64,000 nt of DNA from Phycisphaerae bacterium RAS1 (lineage in GTDB: Bacteria; Planctomycetota; Phycisphaerae; UBA1845; Fen-1342), in contig SMLU01000001.1 in assembly GCA_007859745.1 (NCBI GenBank), positions 2,356,001 through 2,420,000 on the forward strand. Direction: 5' to 3'. Both the position numbers and the translations under genes were made by a program. The notes below the pieces were generated by a model that saw nothing but the letters and a program-made list of their open reading frames with translations, was not told the origin of the DNA and made no database searches. This document shows, piece after piece, positions 34,617 to 42,710 of the stretch (positions within the stretch are counted from its first letter, which is position 1; each line of letters opens with the position of its first letter).

Positions 34617-36322
34617 TCGTCCTGCCCGATCTGGAGCAGCCTCATGGAGGTTCGCCGCTGCAAGCGCACTTCACGCTGATCGACTGGGCCGTCCTCGTCG
34701 GCTATCTGCTCCTCAGCACGCTCGTCGGCGCCCTGCTCGCCGGCAAGCAGGCCACCATCCGCGATTTTTTTCTCGGCGGAAAGACGCTCCCCTGGCCGGC
34801 CGTTTCCGCCTCGATCATCGCCACCGAAATCAGCGCCGTCACGCTGCTCAGTGTGCCGGCAATCGTCTTCGCGCCCGGCGGCAACCTCACCTATCTGCAA
34901 CTGGCGATTGGCTCGATCATCGCCCGCGTCATCGTCGCCGTGGTCTTCGTGCCCGCGTTCTACGAGCGCGAAATCTTCAGCCCCTACGACTACATCGGCC
35001 GCCGCCTCGGGCCGCCGGCGCGCACGCTGATTACGCTGCTGTTCATGCTCGGCTCGGTCCTCGGTCAGAGCGTGCGCGTGCTCATCACCGCCCTCGTGCT
35101 CGAACAGATCAGCGGCATTCATATGACCTGGTGCATCTGGATCATCGGCCTCTTCGGAGGGCTGTGGACGCTGCTGGGCGGCATCACCACCGTCATCTGG
35201 ACCGACGTGATTCAGTTCGTGCTCTTCATCGTGGCAATGGCGGCCGCCCTGGTGTTCGTCCTTCTTCAGCTTCCCGGCGGCTGGAGCGAGGTATTCTCCG
35301 CCGCCTCCGCCGCCGGCAAGCTGCAGGCGATCGATCTGAGCAGCGACCCGAAAGCCGGCTTCACGCTCTGGACCGGGCTGATCGGCAACACCGTTCTCTG
35401 CCTGAGCGCGTACGGCACCGACCAGATGATGGCTCAGCGGATGTTCTGCTGCCGCGGGCCGGTGCAGGCCCGTCGTGCAATCCTCGCCAGCAACATCGGG
35501 CTGATCACGCCCATCCTCGCTTTGCTGGTCGGCCTGGCCCTGTTCGCCTTCTACCAGCGCTTTCCGCTTGCCGGCGAAGCGGCGGCGGCCGTCGCGGCGA
35601 AGTCCGACCGCGTTTTTCCTGTGTTCGTGCTGCAGAACATGCCGCCCGGACTGGTCGGGCTGATCATCGCCGGCATCTTCGCCGCCGCCATGCCGACGTC
35701 GGCCATCTCCGCCCTCTCTCAGACGGTGATGACCACGTTCTATCAACCGTGGCGCGCCCGCCGCACGGAAGGTCCATTGAATTCGTCGATCCGCGAAGAC
35801 CGGCTTGACCTCTTCGTCTCGCGCATCCTGATCGTCATCTGGTCGGTCGTCCTGAGCGGCATGGCGCAGATCAGCAAACTCGCCTGGGACCGCTACGGCC
35901 AGATCATCAATCTGGCTTTGGAAATGGCGACCTACACCGGCGGCGCGCTTCTCGCTGCGTTCCTGTTGGCGCTGCTGCGCCTGAACGTGGACTACCGCGG
36001 CATCGTCTGGTCAGCGCCGCTCTCAGTGCTCTGCGTCTTCGGCGTCACGTGGCACCAGCCTTGGGCACAGTGGACGACGCTCGTGCTGTCGTCTCTGCTT
36101 GCCGCCGTGCGACTCGTGCGTGCGCGAGGCGCCGGGTCGCTTTCGACAGTGGTCTTTCTGATCGCCTGCGGGCTTCCGCCGTTTCTGTCGTGCTTCAACT
36201 GGCTGGCGGAGGACGTGCGCTACATCAGCGTGGCGTGGCCGTGGAACGTCCCGATCGGGTTCATCGTGGCGTTTTCGCTCGGCTGGCTGCTGGCGCGGCG
36301 ACAGGCGGCGGCGGGCGCGTGA
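34595..36322 (+). CDS. Sodium:solute symporter (SSS family)
   Basis: A membrane carrier of up to 575 residues with about 13 hydrophobic helices. SSS hallmarks are LGGKTLPWPAVSASIIATEI near the first helices, GGLWTLLGGITTVIWTDVIQ and SAYGTDQMMAQRMFCCRGP, typical of the family's sodium-coupled sugar/amino acid/organic acid carriers. Substrate unknown. The start is a problem: no ATG or GTG precedes the first helix (HFTLIDWAVLVGYLLLS), and the only candidate is TTG 34595 inside a palindrome arm. Translation may begin at a non-standard codon nearer 34650. It converges with the MBL gene, separated by 7 bases. Confidence 0.88.
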   Translation: MLTRAARIVLPDLEQPHGGSPLQAHFTLIDWAVLVGYLLLSTLVGALLAGKQATIRDFFLGGKTLPWPAVSASIIATEISAVTLLSVPAIVFAPGGNLTYLQLAIGSIIARVIVAVVFVPAFYEREIFSPYDYIGRRLGPPARTLITLLFMLGSVLGQSVRVLITALVLEQISGIHMTWCIWIIGLFGGLWTLLGGITTVIWTDVIQFVLFIVAMAAALVFVLLQLPGGWSEVFSAASAAGKLQAIDLSSDPKAGFTLWTGLIGNTVLCLSAYGTDQMMAQRMFCCRGPVQARRAILASNIGLITPILALLVGLALFAFYQRFPLAGEAAAAVAAKSDRVFPVFVLQNMPPGLVGLIIAGIFAAAMPTSAISALSQTVMTTFYQPWRARRTEGPLNSSIREDRLDLFVSRILIVIWSVVLSGMAQISKLAWDRYGQIINLALEMATYTGGALLAAFLLALLRLNVDYRGIVWSAPLSVLCVFGVTWHQPWAQWTTLVLSSLLAAVRLVRARGAGSLSTVVFLIACGLPPFLSCFNWLAEDVRYISVAWPWNVPIGFIVAFSLGWLLARRQAAAGA

Positions 36323-36329
36323 CGCGCGA

Positions 36330-37211
36330 TCAGCGCTTCTTGCGGCGATACTCCATCAGGAAGCTGACGCGCTCGGCGTCGGCCGGCGACAACTCGCGGC
36401 GGACCAGCTCGCGCGCCTCGGCCAGACCCGTCCGGCGGGAAAGATGCGTCAACAGAATTCGCTCGTTGCGAAGCGTTGGCACGAGCTCGCGCAGGTAGGT
36501 GACGTGCATGTGCGCGCCGGCCCGCGCCCGATCCTGGTGGTCCGCCTCGACGAAAGTGCACTCCAGGAGCAGCACCTGCGCGGTGCGCACGAAATCCAGC
36601 GAGAGGAAGGGGCCCGGCGCCGTGTCACCGCAGTACGCCACCAGCGGCAGCTCCACCCGCCGCGTGATCTCCTCGCCCCTGCGCTTGATGTCGACCAGCG
36701 CCGGGCCGTCCAGCCCCTGATACTCGTCCTTCAATTTCTGACGCACCTCGATCACGCAGAAACCCAGGCCATAGGGCGGGCTCTGTCCATGGCGGCCGGC
36801 CGGAGCGGGGTGATTGACGCCGAACGGCCGGACCAGCAGATCACGCCGCACGACGATGTCCTGCCCCGGGATCGCCGCCTGGACGTTGCCCGGCGGCTCG
36901 TGACCGTCGATGTCCGCCCAGGTTTGCAGCAGGCGGCGGATGGGCTGCACCAGCGTGGCGGGCACGTAGAGGTTGCCCGGTGCGTTGCCGACGAACTCGC
37001 GCTGCGAAAAGTAATAGGCGATGCCGGCCGCGTGATCCATGTGGCCGTGGCTGAGGAAGACGTGGTCAATCGAGAGCAGGTCACGTGGCGCGCGGCCGAC
37101 ATCGAAGGCGACGTTCAACTCGGGCAGCATGATGCAGGTTTCTTCGCCCGCCAGCGACGCCCCGAGTACGCGGATGGAACCGAACACGAACTCAGCCGGC
37201 GCGGATGCCAT
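36330..37211 (-). CDS. Metallo-beta-lactamase fold hydrolase, RNase Z-like
   Basis: A 293-residue cytoplasmic protein. The zinc-binding SHGHMDH motif (His55, His57, Asp59, His60) follows DVGRAPRDLLSIDHVFL. Later signatures are YCGDTAPGPF and LLLECTFVEADHQDRARAGA with HMHVTYLRELV, as in RNase Z-type enzymes that trim tRNA 3' ends. The exosite arm of canonical RNase Z is not evident, so a different phosphodiesterase role is possible. ATG 37211 gives the full N-terminal strand. Confidence 0.8.
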   Translation of the reverse strand: MASAPAEFVFGSIRVLGASLAGEETCIMLPELNVAFDVGRAPRDLLSIDHVFLSHGHMDHAAGIAYYFSQREFVGNAPGNLYVPATLVQPIRRLLQTWADIDGHEPPGNVQAAIPGQDIVVRRDLLVRPFGVNHPAPAGRHGQSPPYGLGFCVIEVRQKLKDEYQGLDGPALVDIKRRGEEITRRVELPLVAYCGDTAPGPFLSLDFVRTAQVLLLECTFVEADHQDRARAGAHMHVTYLRELVPTLRNERILLTHLSRRTGLAEARELVRRELSPADAERVSFLMEYRRKKR

Positions 37212-37268
37212 GAGCGTGGGTTATAGCGGGCCGAAGTAAGAAAGTCTGCAAATCGTGAGATTATTTGC

Positions 37269-37308
37269 TTGACACTCAATCTATTGTGCTGTACATTCAA
37301 GATTGTAC
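37269..37308 (+). promoter_or_regulatory. Sigma-70-like promoter with possible tandem NrdR boxes
   Basis: TTGACA (37269-37274), 17 bases, then TACATT (37292-37297) is a good housekeeping-type promoter about 120 bases before nrdR. ACACTCAATCTATTGT (37272-37287) matches the NrdR-box consensus ACACTATATATAGTGT at 12 of 16 positions. A weaker second site (ACATTCAAGATTGTAC, 37293-37308; 9 of 16) begins exactly 21 bases, two helical turns, later. Autoregulation of nrdR is the implied function; it is inference. Confidence 0.55.
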
Positions 37309-37419
37309 CAGCCGTAGTAGCACAGTCACTTGGACAGGCGGCGGCCATCGGGGCGTCGCCGTTGTGAGAGATGGAATCTTCCCGACCGGTGTCGCCGGTC
37401 TTGACGGACGCAGGGCCGG

Positions 37420-37929
37420 ATGCGGTGCCCGTTCTGTAAGGCCGACAACGACAAGGTCATCGATTCGCGGTCGACCGAAGCGGCGCATTCGATCCGACGG
37501 CGGCGAATGTGTGTGACGTGTAACCGGCGTTTCACGACGTACGAACGCGTCGAGGACACGGTCAAGCTGGCGGTGATCAAGCGCGACGGCTCGCGCATGC
37601 CGTATGACCGGCAGAAGATCTTCGAAAGCGTCCGGCAAGCGGCTTACAAGCGGCCCATCTCTTCCGAGCGGCTGGATCAGATCGTTGACGAGGTCGAAGA
37701 GTTCCTCGTCAGTAATTTCGAGAAAGAAGTCTCCAGTCAGACGATCGGCGAGCGCGTATCGGCGGTGCTGCGGCGAGTGGACAAAGTGGCGTACGTGCGC
37801 TTCGCGAGCGTTTATCGTCAGTTCGAGGATGTGGGCGACTTCATAGACGAGGCGCGGGACGTCATCGAGCGGTCATCCGAAGACATCCCGGGCCAGCAAA
37901 ATCTCTTTGAGGGTCCTCCGGTCCCGTGA
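37420..37929 (+). CDS. nrdR: Transcriptional regulator NrdR
   Basis: A 169-residue repressor of ribonucleotide reductase genes. A zinc ribbon uses Cys3, Cys6, Cys31 and Cys34 (MRCPFCKADNDKVIDSRSTE, RRMCVTCNRRFTTYERVE). An ATP-cone follows from about residue 49 (VIKRDGSRMPYDRQKIFESV) and senses dATP/ATP. The C-terminal tail IPGQQNLFEG is slightly longer than usual. ATG 37420 is obligatory for the zinc ribbon. The next gene starts at GTG 37926 overlapping the stop (GTGA), so the pair is co-translated. No nrdA/nrdB/nrdJ gene is in the window. Confidence 0.95.
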   Translation: MRCPFCKADNDKVIDSRSTEAAHSIRRRRMCVTCNRRFTTYERVEDTVKLAVIKRDGSRMPYDRQKIFESVRQAAYKRPISSERLDQIVDEVEEFLVSNFEKEVSSQTIGERVSAVLRRVDKVAYVRFASVYRQFEDVGDFIDEARDVIERSSEDIPGQQNLFEGPPVP

Positions 37930-38531
37930 ACAAGCCCAGCCCGCTGATTGTCACGAAGCGCGATGGCACCGTGGAGGCCTTTTCACTGGCCAAGCTGCGA
38001 TGCTCGATCGCGACCGTGATGGAGAACGCGTCGTATGACCCGCGGCTGGGCGGCCCGCTCTCGAAGGCCGTCGCCGCGCATTTACAGGAGCTTCCCGAGG
38101 GACGCCCTCCCAGCACGGATTACGTCTACCGCTGTGTGCAGAGCGTACTGCGGCAGACCGGTCTTTCCGATGTCGCCGAGTTGCTGGACAACCACCGCCG
38201 CCAGCGGCGAGCCCGTCGGCAGCGGCTGATCGTATTGGACCCGGCGCACACCGGTCGCGGGCGCTCGCGCTGGCGGAAGGAAGCACTCGTCGCCCGGCTG
38301 CGGCGCGACCACGACCTGGGCTCGGCGGCGGCACGGTTTATTGCCGGCCGCGTCGAAGCGCGGGTGTTCGAGTTGAACGCGCAGCAGCTTGAGGCGGCGG
38401 CCCTCACCGATGTTCTGGCGCGGGAGCTGGCCGCCTGGGGTCTTGGCGAAGATCCCGTGTCGGCGACTCCCGCCGCGAGCGGCGGACAGGCGGCGTCAAT
38501 CGCCGGCCCCGCGTCGCGCAAGGAGGAATGA
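37926..38531 (+). CDS. Solitary ATP-cone domain protein
   Basis: A 201-residue protein beginning at GTG 37926, coupled to nrdR. Residues 7-98 form an ATP-cone (IVTKRDGTVEAFSLAKLRCS, DYVYRCVQSVLRQTGLSDVA), the dATP/ATP sensor of NrdA and NrdR. The rest is basic and helical (DNHRRQRRARRQRLIVLDP, SRWRKEALVARLRRDHDLGS) and ends in an Ala/Ser-rich tail. There is no zinc ribbon and no reductase domain. It could be a nucleotide-sensing partner of NrdR; the fused basic part may bind nucleic acid. Both are inference. Confidence 0.8.
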   Translation: MNKPSPLIVTKRDGTVEAFSLAKLRCSIATVMENASYDPRLGGPLSKAVAAHLQELPEGRPPSTDYVYRCVQSVLRQTGLSDVAELLDNHRRQRRARRQRLIVLDPAHTGRGRSRWRKEALVARLRRDHDLGSAAARFIAGRVEARVFELNAQQLEAAALTDVLARELAAWGLGEDPVSATPAASGGQAASIAGPASRKEE

Positions 38532-38707
38532 GCGCGTCGCCTCGGTCGAAACGGCATCCTCTTACGCGCCACGGCAGATGGGGCCGTTCGACCAGGTTGA
38601 CGCAAGTATGGATGGCGGCTCGCAGCGCACTCATGGACGAGATTCTTCTCCCGGGCGCCGCCGCATGCGGCGGCGCTGCTGCGAAGGCGCTGCGAGCCGG
38701 CTGTTGA
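38528..38707 (+). CDS. Possible 59-residue peptide coupled to the ATP-cone gene
   Basis: An ATG at 38528 overlaps the preceding TGA (ATGA) and opens a frame to TGA 38705-38707. An AGGAGG lies immediately upstream but only one base from the ATG, which is too close for efficient initiation. The product has RLTQVWMAARSALMDEILLP and an Ala/Gly/Cys-rich end that runs through a small hairpin (GCCGCCGCATGCGGCGGC). No family is recognised. It may simply be the leader into the intergenic repeat region. Confidence 0.25.
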   Translation: MSASPRSKRHPLTRHGRWGRSTRLTQVWMAARSALMDEILLPGAAACGGAAAKALRAGC

Positions 38708-38741
38708 ACTTCTGATTGCGATCCTCCGTTCCCCTGATGAA

Positions 38742-38942
38742 GGGCGAGTCGAGTCCCGCCCACGCCCATGCTCGACTCGCCCGCTCCTTTTCTAGACAGA
38801 CCATGCCGTCAGAACGCGAAGCGCAAGCGAGCGCGTAAGCACGAGCGCGCGATCGAGTGCGTGAACCCGCGTCGGCGTGCCGGCGCGCTCGTCTGCACGG
38901 AAACACACACACACACACGCTCGCTTGCGCTTCGCGTTCTGA
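38742..38942. repeat. 12-bp hairpin and family H palindrome, copy 1; gene-free stretch 38708-38969
   Basis: GGGCGAGTCGAG (38742-38753) pairs exactly with CTCGACTCGCCC (38771-38782), a plausible terminator at this convergent junction. Then TCAGAACGCGAAGCGCAAGC (from 38809) is the left arm of family H; the 25-base right arm ends at 38942. The long loop contains further inverted words and a (CA)n run near 38903-38916. The other good copy of H is at 48459-48540. No gene is visible apart from the doubtful small frame at 38528. Confidence 0.88.
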
Positions 38943-38969
38943 ATTCGGCCTTGCCGCTGCCGCTCTATG

Positions 38970-40691
38970 TCAAACCCGAAACAACGCCCCCAGCCGCTTG
39001 CCCAGCGCCAGCGACGCCCCCGCGATCGTGATGATAAGAATCACCATGCCCCACACACCCAGCGCCGACGCCGTCTCCACCCCGTTTTGCGGAATCGCGG
39101 CCAGGTACCAGATTGCCTTTGTGAGCGGAAATGTGCTTTGATCAAACGCCAGCATCAGGCTGTCGGAGACCTCGAGCATTGAGCGGCTGAAGACCAGCAG
39201 CCCGCCGGCGATGAAGTTTGCCGTCAGCAGCGGGATCGTCACCTTCCAGATCGTCCGTACCGGGCCGGCCCCCAGATTCAGCGAGGCCTCCTCCAGCGCC
39301 ACCGACATCTGCTCCAGCCCCGCCGCGCACGACCGCACCTGGAATGGCAGCCGCCGGACGGCGTAGGCGATCACCAAGAGCGGCGTAGGATCGTTACGCA
39401 ACGGATTCAGGAACGCGACGGGCGAGTCGCCCTGCGTCAGCGCGAAGTACCCGAACGCCATCACCAACCCGGGCACGGCCAGCGGCAACATGGACAGGCC
39501 ATCGAGCAGTGACGTCAGCCACGATCGCCGCCGCACCGCCAGATATGCGATGACGAACCCCAGCACGAGGTCGATCGCGGTGGCGATAATGGCGTATTTG
39601 AAGCTGTTGAGAACGCTCAGGGCCGCCATCCCGCGGCCCGGCTGGCCCAGCGCGGCCAGCTCGCCCAGCAGTGCGGTGTGATGCTTGAGCGTGAGCTTGT
39701 CCGGGTCGACCTCGAGCATTCCGGTCGAGCTGATGCTGGCGAGGATCACGCCGATGTGCGGCAGAAACGCGACGAAGAAAACAAAGGCGAAGGGCAGCGT
39801 GACGAGCAGCGTGCCGAAAAGGCCCGGCCGGGCCGGCGCGCTGGCCACGGTCGCCTTGGCCATCATGGCGGCGCCTGGCCGTCCGAGCAGCATCTTGCCG
39901 ACCATGTACAGCGCGACGCTTGCGACCAGCAGCAACACGACGAGCGCATAGGAATCCCCGGCCGGGTTGGTCGTCTCCAGCTCGCGGAAAACCTGCACGG
40001 CCGTTACATCGCCATATCCGACCATCAGCGGCGTGCCCAGCTCGGTGAAGGACCAGATGAACACGATGGTCGAGCCCGCGAAGATGCCCGGCCGCATGAG
40101 CGGCAACGTGATTTTCCAGAATCGCCGCCACGGCCCGGCGCCCAGATTCCGGGCCGCCTCATCCAGGGCCGGGTCGATATTGGCGAGGGCCGCCTGCACG
40201 TTCAGAAACGTGATCGGGTAGAGGTAAAGCGCCTCGAGCACGACGCACGACCAGAAGGGGTAATTCAGCCAGTCGATCGGATTGGTCGGATCGATCCACC
40301 CCAGCCATGCCAGCACGGAGTTGATTCCGCCGTTGCGTGAGAGAATGCCCTTCATTCCCAGCGCGCCGACGAACGGGGGCAGGATCATCGGCACCTGGAT
40401 CAGCGCCAGCCAGACGCGCTTGCCGGCGAACTGGAAATTCTCGGCCATCAGCGCCAGTGGGATCGAGATGATGAGGCAGAGCAGCGTCGCGTAAAACGCC
40501 AGCCAGACGCTGTTCCACAATCCCGTGCGGTACAGCTCGTAATCCAGCGCGTCTCTGAACCACTGCAGCGTGAAGTGGCCGCCGTCGGTGAACCCGCCGG
40601 CCACAACCGCCACGATCGGCGTGACCAGCGTCAGCGCGAGGACCAATAGCAGGAGCAAGCTGAGGCCGGTGCCGATCACGCCGCTGCGCAT
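38970..40691 (-). CDS. Duplicated ABC transporter permease (iron(III)/FbpB-like)
   Basis: A 573-residue inner-membrane protein made of two fused permease halves with about 12 helices. Each half has the EAA loop that contacts the ATPase: EAARNLGAGPWRRFWKITLP (about residues 182-201) and EEASLNLGAGPVRTIWKVTI (about 467-486). This two-in-one layout is typical of ferric iron and some phosphonate/thiamine importers. No ATPase or binding-protein gene is adjacent, so it is an orphan or its partners lie elsewhere. The substrate is inferred from layout only. ATG 40691 starts a normal first helix. Confidence 0.88.
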   Translation of the reverse strand: MRSGVIGTGLSLLLLLVLALTLVTPIVAVVAGGFTDGGHFTLQWFRDALDYELYRTGLWNSVWLAFYATLLCLIISIPLALMAENFQFAGKRVWLALIQVPMILPPFVGALGMKGILSRNGGINSVLAWLGWIDPTNPIDWLNYPFWSCVVLEALYLYPITFLNVQAALANIDPALDEAARNLGAGPWRRFWKITLPLMRPGIFAGSTIVFIWSFTELGTPLMVGYGDVTAVQVFRELETTNPAGDSYALVVLLLVASVALYMVGKMLLGRPGAAMMAKATVASAPARPGLFGTLLVTLPFAFVFFVAFLPHIGVILASISSTGMLEVDPDKLTLKHHTALLGELAALGQPGRGMAALSVLNSFKYAIIATAIDLVLGFVIAYLAVRRRSWLTSLLDGLSMLPLAVPGLVMAFGYFALTQGDSPVAFLNPLRNDPTPLLVIAYAVRRLPFQVRSCAAGLEQMSVALEEASLNLGAGPVRTIWKVTIPLLTANFIAGGLLVFSRSMLEVSDSLMLAFDQSTFPLTKAIWYLAAIPQNGVETASALGVWGMVILIITIAGASLALGKRLGALFRV

Positions 40692-40771
40692 GTTTCAGGG
40701 TTTCCTTGGAGGCGACAGAATATAGCCGAGCCAGGGCCAATAGGGGTGTGTCGCCGAGCGACGGGTACGGG

Positions 40772-41878
40772 TCAAGCTTGATGGTGGCTGCCACGAGGTG
40801 CGTTGGGCGCCATGGACGCCGACGCGCCCCGCCCGTTCGCGCCGTGTGTTCCGATTGCTGCCGCAGTCAGCGCTGCCAGCACCGCGGGCAACATCAGAAT
40901 GAAACACGGCAGGGTGATCGGCGGCGCGGGCGTCGCCGCGCCTGCGGCGGCCGACGCGGCGCGCAGCTCCGTGATGGGCTTTCCAACCAGTCCGTCCGGC
41001 ACGGGCAGATCGAGCAGCCAGAGCGCCGTCGGCGTCGTATCGACCAGCGCCACGGGCGTCTGGAGCGAGCGCCCGGCGGGGATGCCCGGTCCGGCGACGA
41101 TCCACGCCACCTCGCGATTCTCGGGGATGTTCGCAAAGTGGTTCGGCCCGTCGCCGCCGTGGTCGGACGTCACGATGAAGAAGGTGTCGCGCGTCGCGTC
41201 GGCCCGGGCGGCGGCGACGATGCGGCCGATCTGGGCGTCGCTGCCCGCCAGCGCCTGCATATAGGCCGGCGAGAGCCAGCCCGTCGCATGGCCGGTCGAG
41301 TCCGGCTCGCGCAGGTGCAGGAAGATAAGGTCCGGCCCGTCGGCGACGACGAGCGGCAGCAGCCGATCCACAAGCTCCGACTGCTCGCCGTTCGTTATCA
41401 TCGTTTCGATCGCCGCCGAATGCGCCATGTATTCCAGTTTCGACTTGCTCACAAAGAACGCCGTCCGCAGGCCGCTCTCGACGGCATAATCCAGGAGCGT
41501 GGGGAATTGCAGCGTGCCGGGAAGCTCGATGTCCAGAATCACGCCATGCTCGGCCGTCGGCCGGCCGGTCAGCATGGTGGCGTGGTTGGTCATCGTGACC
41601 GACGGCAGGTCGTTGATGGCAATCGTCGACGCGCCGGCGTCGCGCAGCGCGGCGAAATTGGGCGTGTTTGTGGCGTTCACCTGGTCCGCACGCATGCCGT
41701 CGACGGAGATGAGAATCAAGCGCGGGCCGGCGGCGAGGGCGGTGAGGTTGAGAGTAGCGAGGAGCGAGTAGCGAGTGAAAGAAGAGTTCAGAGTAGCGAG
41801 TAGCGAGTAGCGAGTGAAATGCGGTTCTTGCGCCGCTGGCGCGTCTTCATTTGGCTTTTGGCCGTTGGCCTTCTTCAC
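40772..41878 (-). CDS. Alkaline phosphatase superfamily (type I phosphodiesterase-like) enzyme
   Basis: The product has a metal-dependent phosphatase fold: SVDGMRADQVN at the N-terminal metal site, a candidate nucleophile Thr in SVTMTNHATMLTG, DLIFLHLREPDSTGHATG, and FIVTSDHGGDG for the second site. A C-terminal hydrophobic helix (PCFILMLPAVLAALTAAAIG) suggests membrane anchoring. The 5' end is odd: the in-frame start at GTG 41878 and the first 40 or so codons are built from the GAGTAGC-type repeats at 41751-41916 and encode TRYSLLATLN twice. The genuine signal peptide may have been overwritten; TTG 41719 is an alternative start that would omit it. Confidence 0.8.
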   Translation of the reverse strand: MKKANGQKPNEDAPAAQEPHFTRYSLLATLNSSFTRYSLLATLNLTALAAGPRLILISVDGMRADQVNATNTPNFAALRDAGASTIAINDLPSVTMTNHATMLTGRPTAEHGVILDIELPGTLQFPTLLDYAVESGLRTAFFVSKSKLEYMAHSAAIETMITNGEQSELVDRLLPLVVADGPDLIFLHLREPDSTGHATGWLSPAYMQALAGSDAQIGRIVAAARADATRDTFFIVTSDHGGDGPNHFANIPENREVAWIVAGPGIPAGRSLQTPVALVDTTPTALWLLDLPVPDGLVGKPITELRAASAAAGAATPAPPITLPCFILMLPAVLAALTAAAIGTHGANGRGASASMAPNAPRGSHHQA

Positions 41879-41916
41879 TCGCTACTCGCTATTCGCTACT
41901 CGCTACTCGCTACTTC
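41751..41916. repeat. Family J repeat cluster (AGCGAGT units) in inverted arrangement
   Basis: Short units AGTAGCGAG/GTAGCGAGTGAA are repeated in two direct arrays (41751-41780 and 41790-41819). They are answered by their reverse complement, ACTCGCTACTCGCT..., at 41871-41916. The loop (about 41820-41870) contains smaller dyads. The cluster spans the gap after sdhB and extends into the 5' end of the phosphodiesterase gene. Low-complexity units like these are prone to slippage. Confidence 0.9.
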
Positions 41917-42674
41917 ATGAAGAAGCTTCGCAGTGCATGCAGCGTCGCATCCCGCCCCGCCTTGCCGATCGCCCACGTCAGCGGCACCGACTTCGGGCAG
42001 GCCTTGACGCAGTTCTGCGAATTGCCGCAGTCGCTCACGCCGCCCGGCCCCATCAGGGCCCCGATGCGCTCGGCGGCGGTCATTTCGCCGGTCGGGTGCT
42101 GGTTGAAGAGCATGGCCTGACCGATGGCCTGCGGGCCGATGAACTCGCTGTGGTCGTTCACCTGCGGACAGACCTCCAGACAGCAGCCGCAGGTCATGCA
42201 GCAGGAGAGCGCGTAGCGCGTGTCCTGCACTTCGGGGGCGACCTTCGGCCCCTCGCCGATCGCTCCGTACGTATCGACCGGAATCCACGCCCGCACGGTC
42301 TTGAGCGCCTCGAACATGCGGCGGCGGTCGACGAACAGGTCGCGGATGACCGGGAACTTCGTCATCGGCCGCAGGTCGATTTCGTCGCGCTCCGTCAGCA
42401 GCTTGTCCACCAGCGCCGTGCAGGCCTGCCGCACGCGGCCGTTGATGACCATGCTGCACGCGCCGCAGACCTCTTCGAGGCAGTTGCAGTCCCAGACGAC
42501 GGGCGTGGTGCGCTCGCCGTCGACCGTGACCGGGTTGGCGGCGATTTCCTGGAGGCAGGAAATCACGTTCATGCCGGGTTGGTAGGGGATTTCGAAGGTC
42601 TGGGCGTAGGGCCGGGCGTCGCGGGCGTCCTGGCGCTGGACGCGGATCTGAATCGGGCGGGGTAGCTGTTTCAT
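41910..42674 (-). CDS. sdhB: Succinate dehydrogenase/fumarate reductase iron-sulfur subunit
   Basis: A 254-residue subunit passing electrons from the flavoprotein to the membrane subunit of complex II. A 2Fe-2S ferredoxin domain uses Cys65, Cys70, Cys73 and Cys85 (CNCLEEVCGAC). The C-terminal domain has CMTCGCCLEVCP and NCVKACP for the 4Fe-4S and 3Fe-4S centres. ATG 42674 is preferred to an in-frame upstream codon at 42704. It is the last gene of an sdhC-sdhA-sdhB operon, but is separated from sdhA by the AAA ATPase gene, 36 bases upstream. Confidence 0.93.
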   Translation of the reverse strand: MKQLPRPIQIRVQRQDARDARPYAQTFEIPYQPGMNVISCLQEIAANPVTVDGERTTPVVWDCNCLEEVCGACSMVINGRVRQACTALVDKLLTERDEIDLRPMTKFPVIRDLFVDRRRMFEALKTVRAWIPVDTYGAIGEGPKVAPEVQDTRYALSCCMTCGCCLEVCPQVNDHSEFIGPQAIGQAMLFNQHPTGEMTAAERIGALMGPGGVSDCGNSQNCVKACPKSVPLTWAIGKAGRDATLHALRSFFMK

Positions 42675-42710
42675 TGAAGTTTTCCAGGCAATGCGGAGGC
42701 GCACTCCTGA

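Noticed and set aside
38903-38916. (CA)n microsatellite
   Set aside because: Only about seven units, inside the loop of a palindrome; no sign of coding or regulatory effect.
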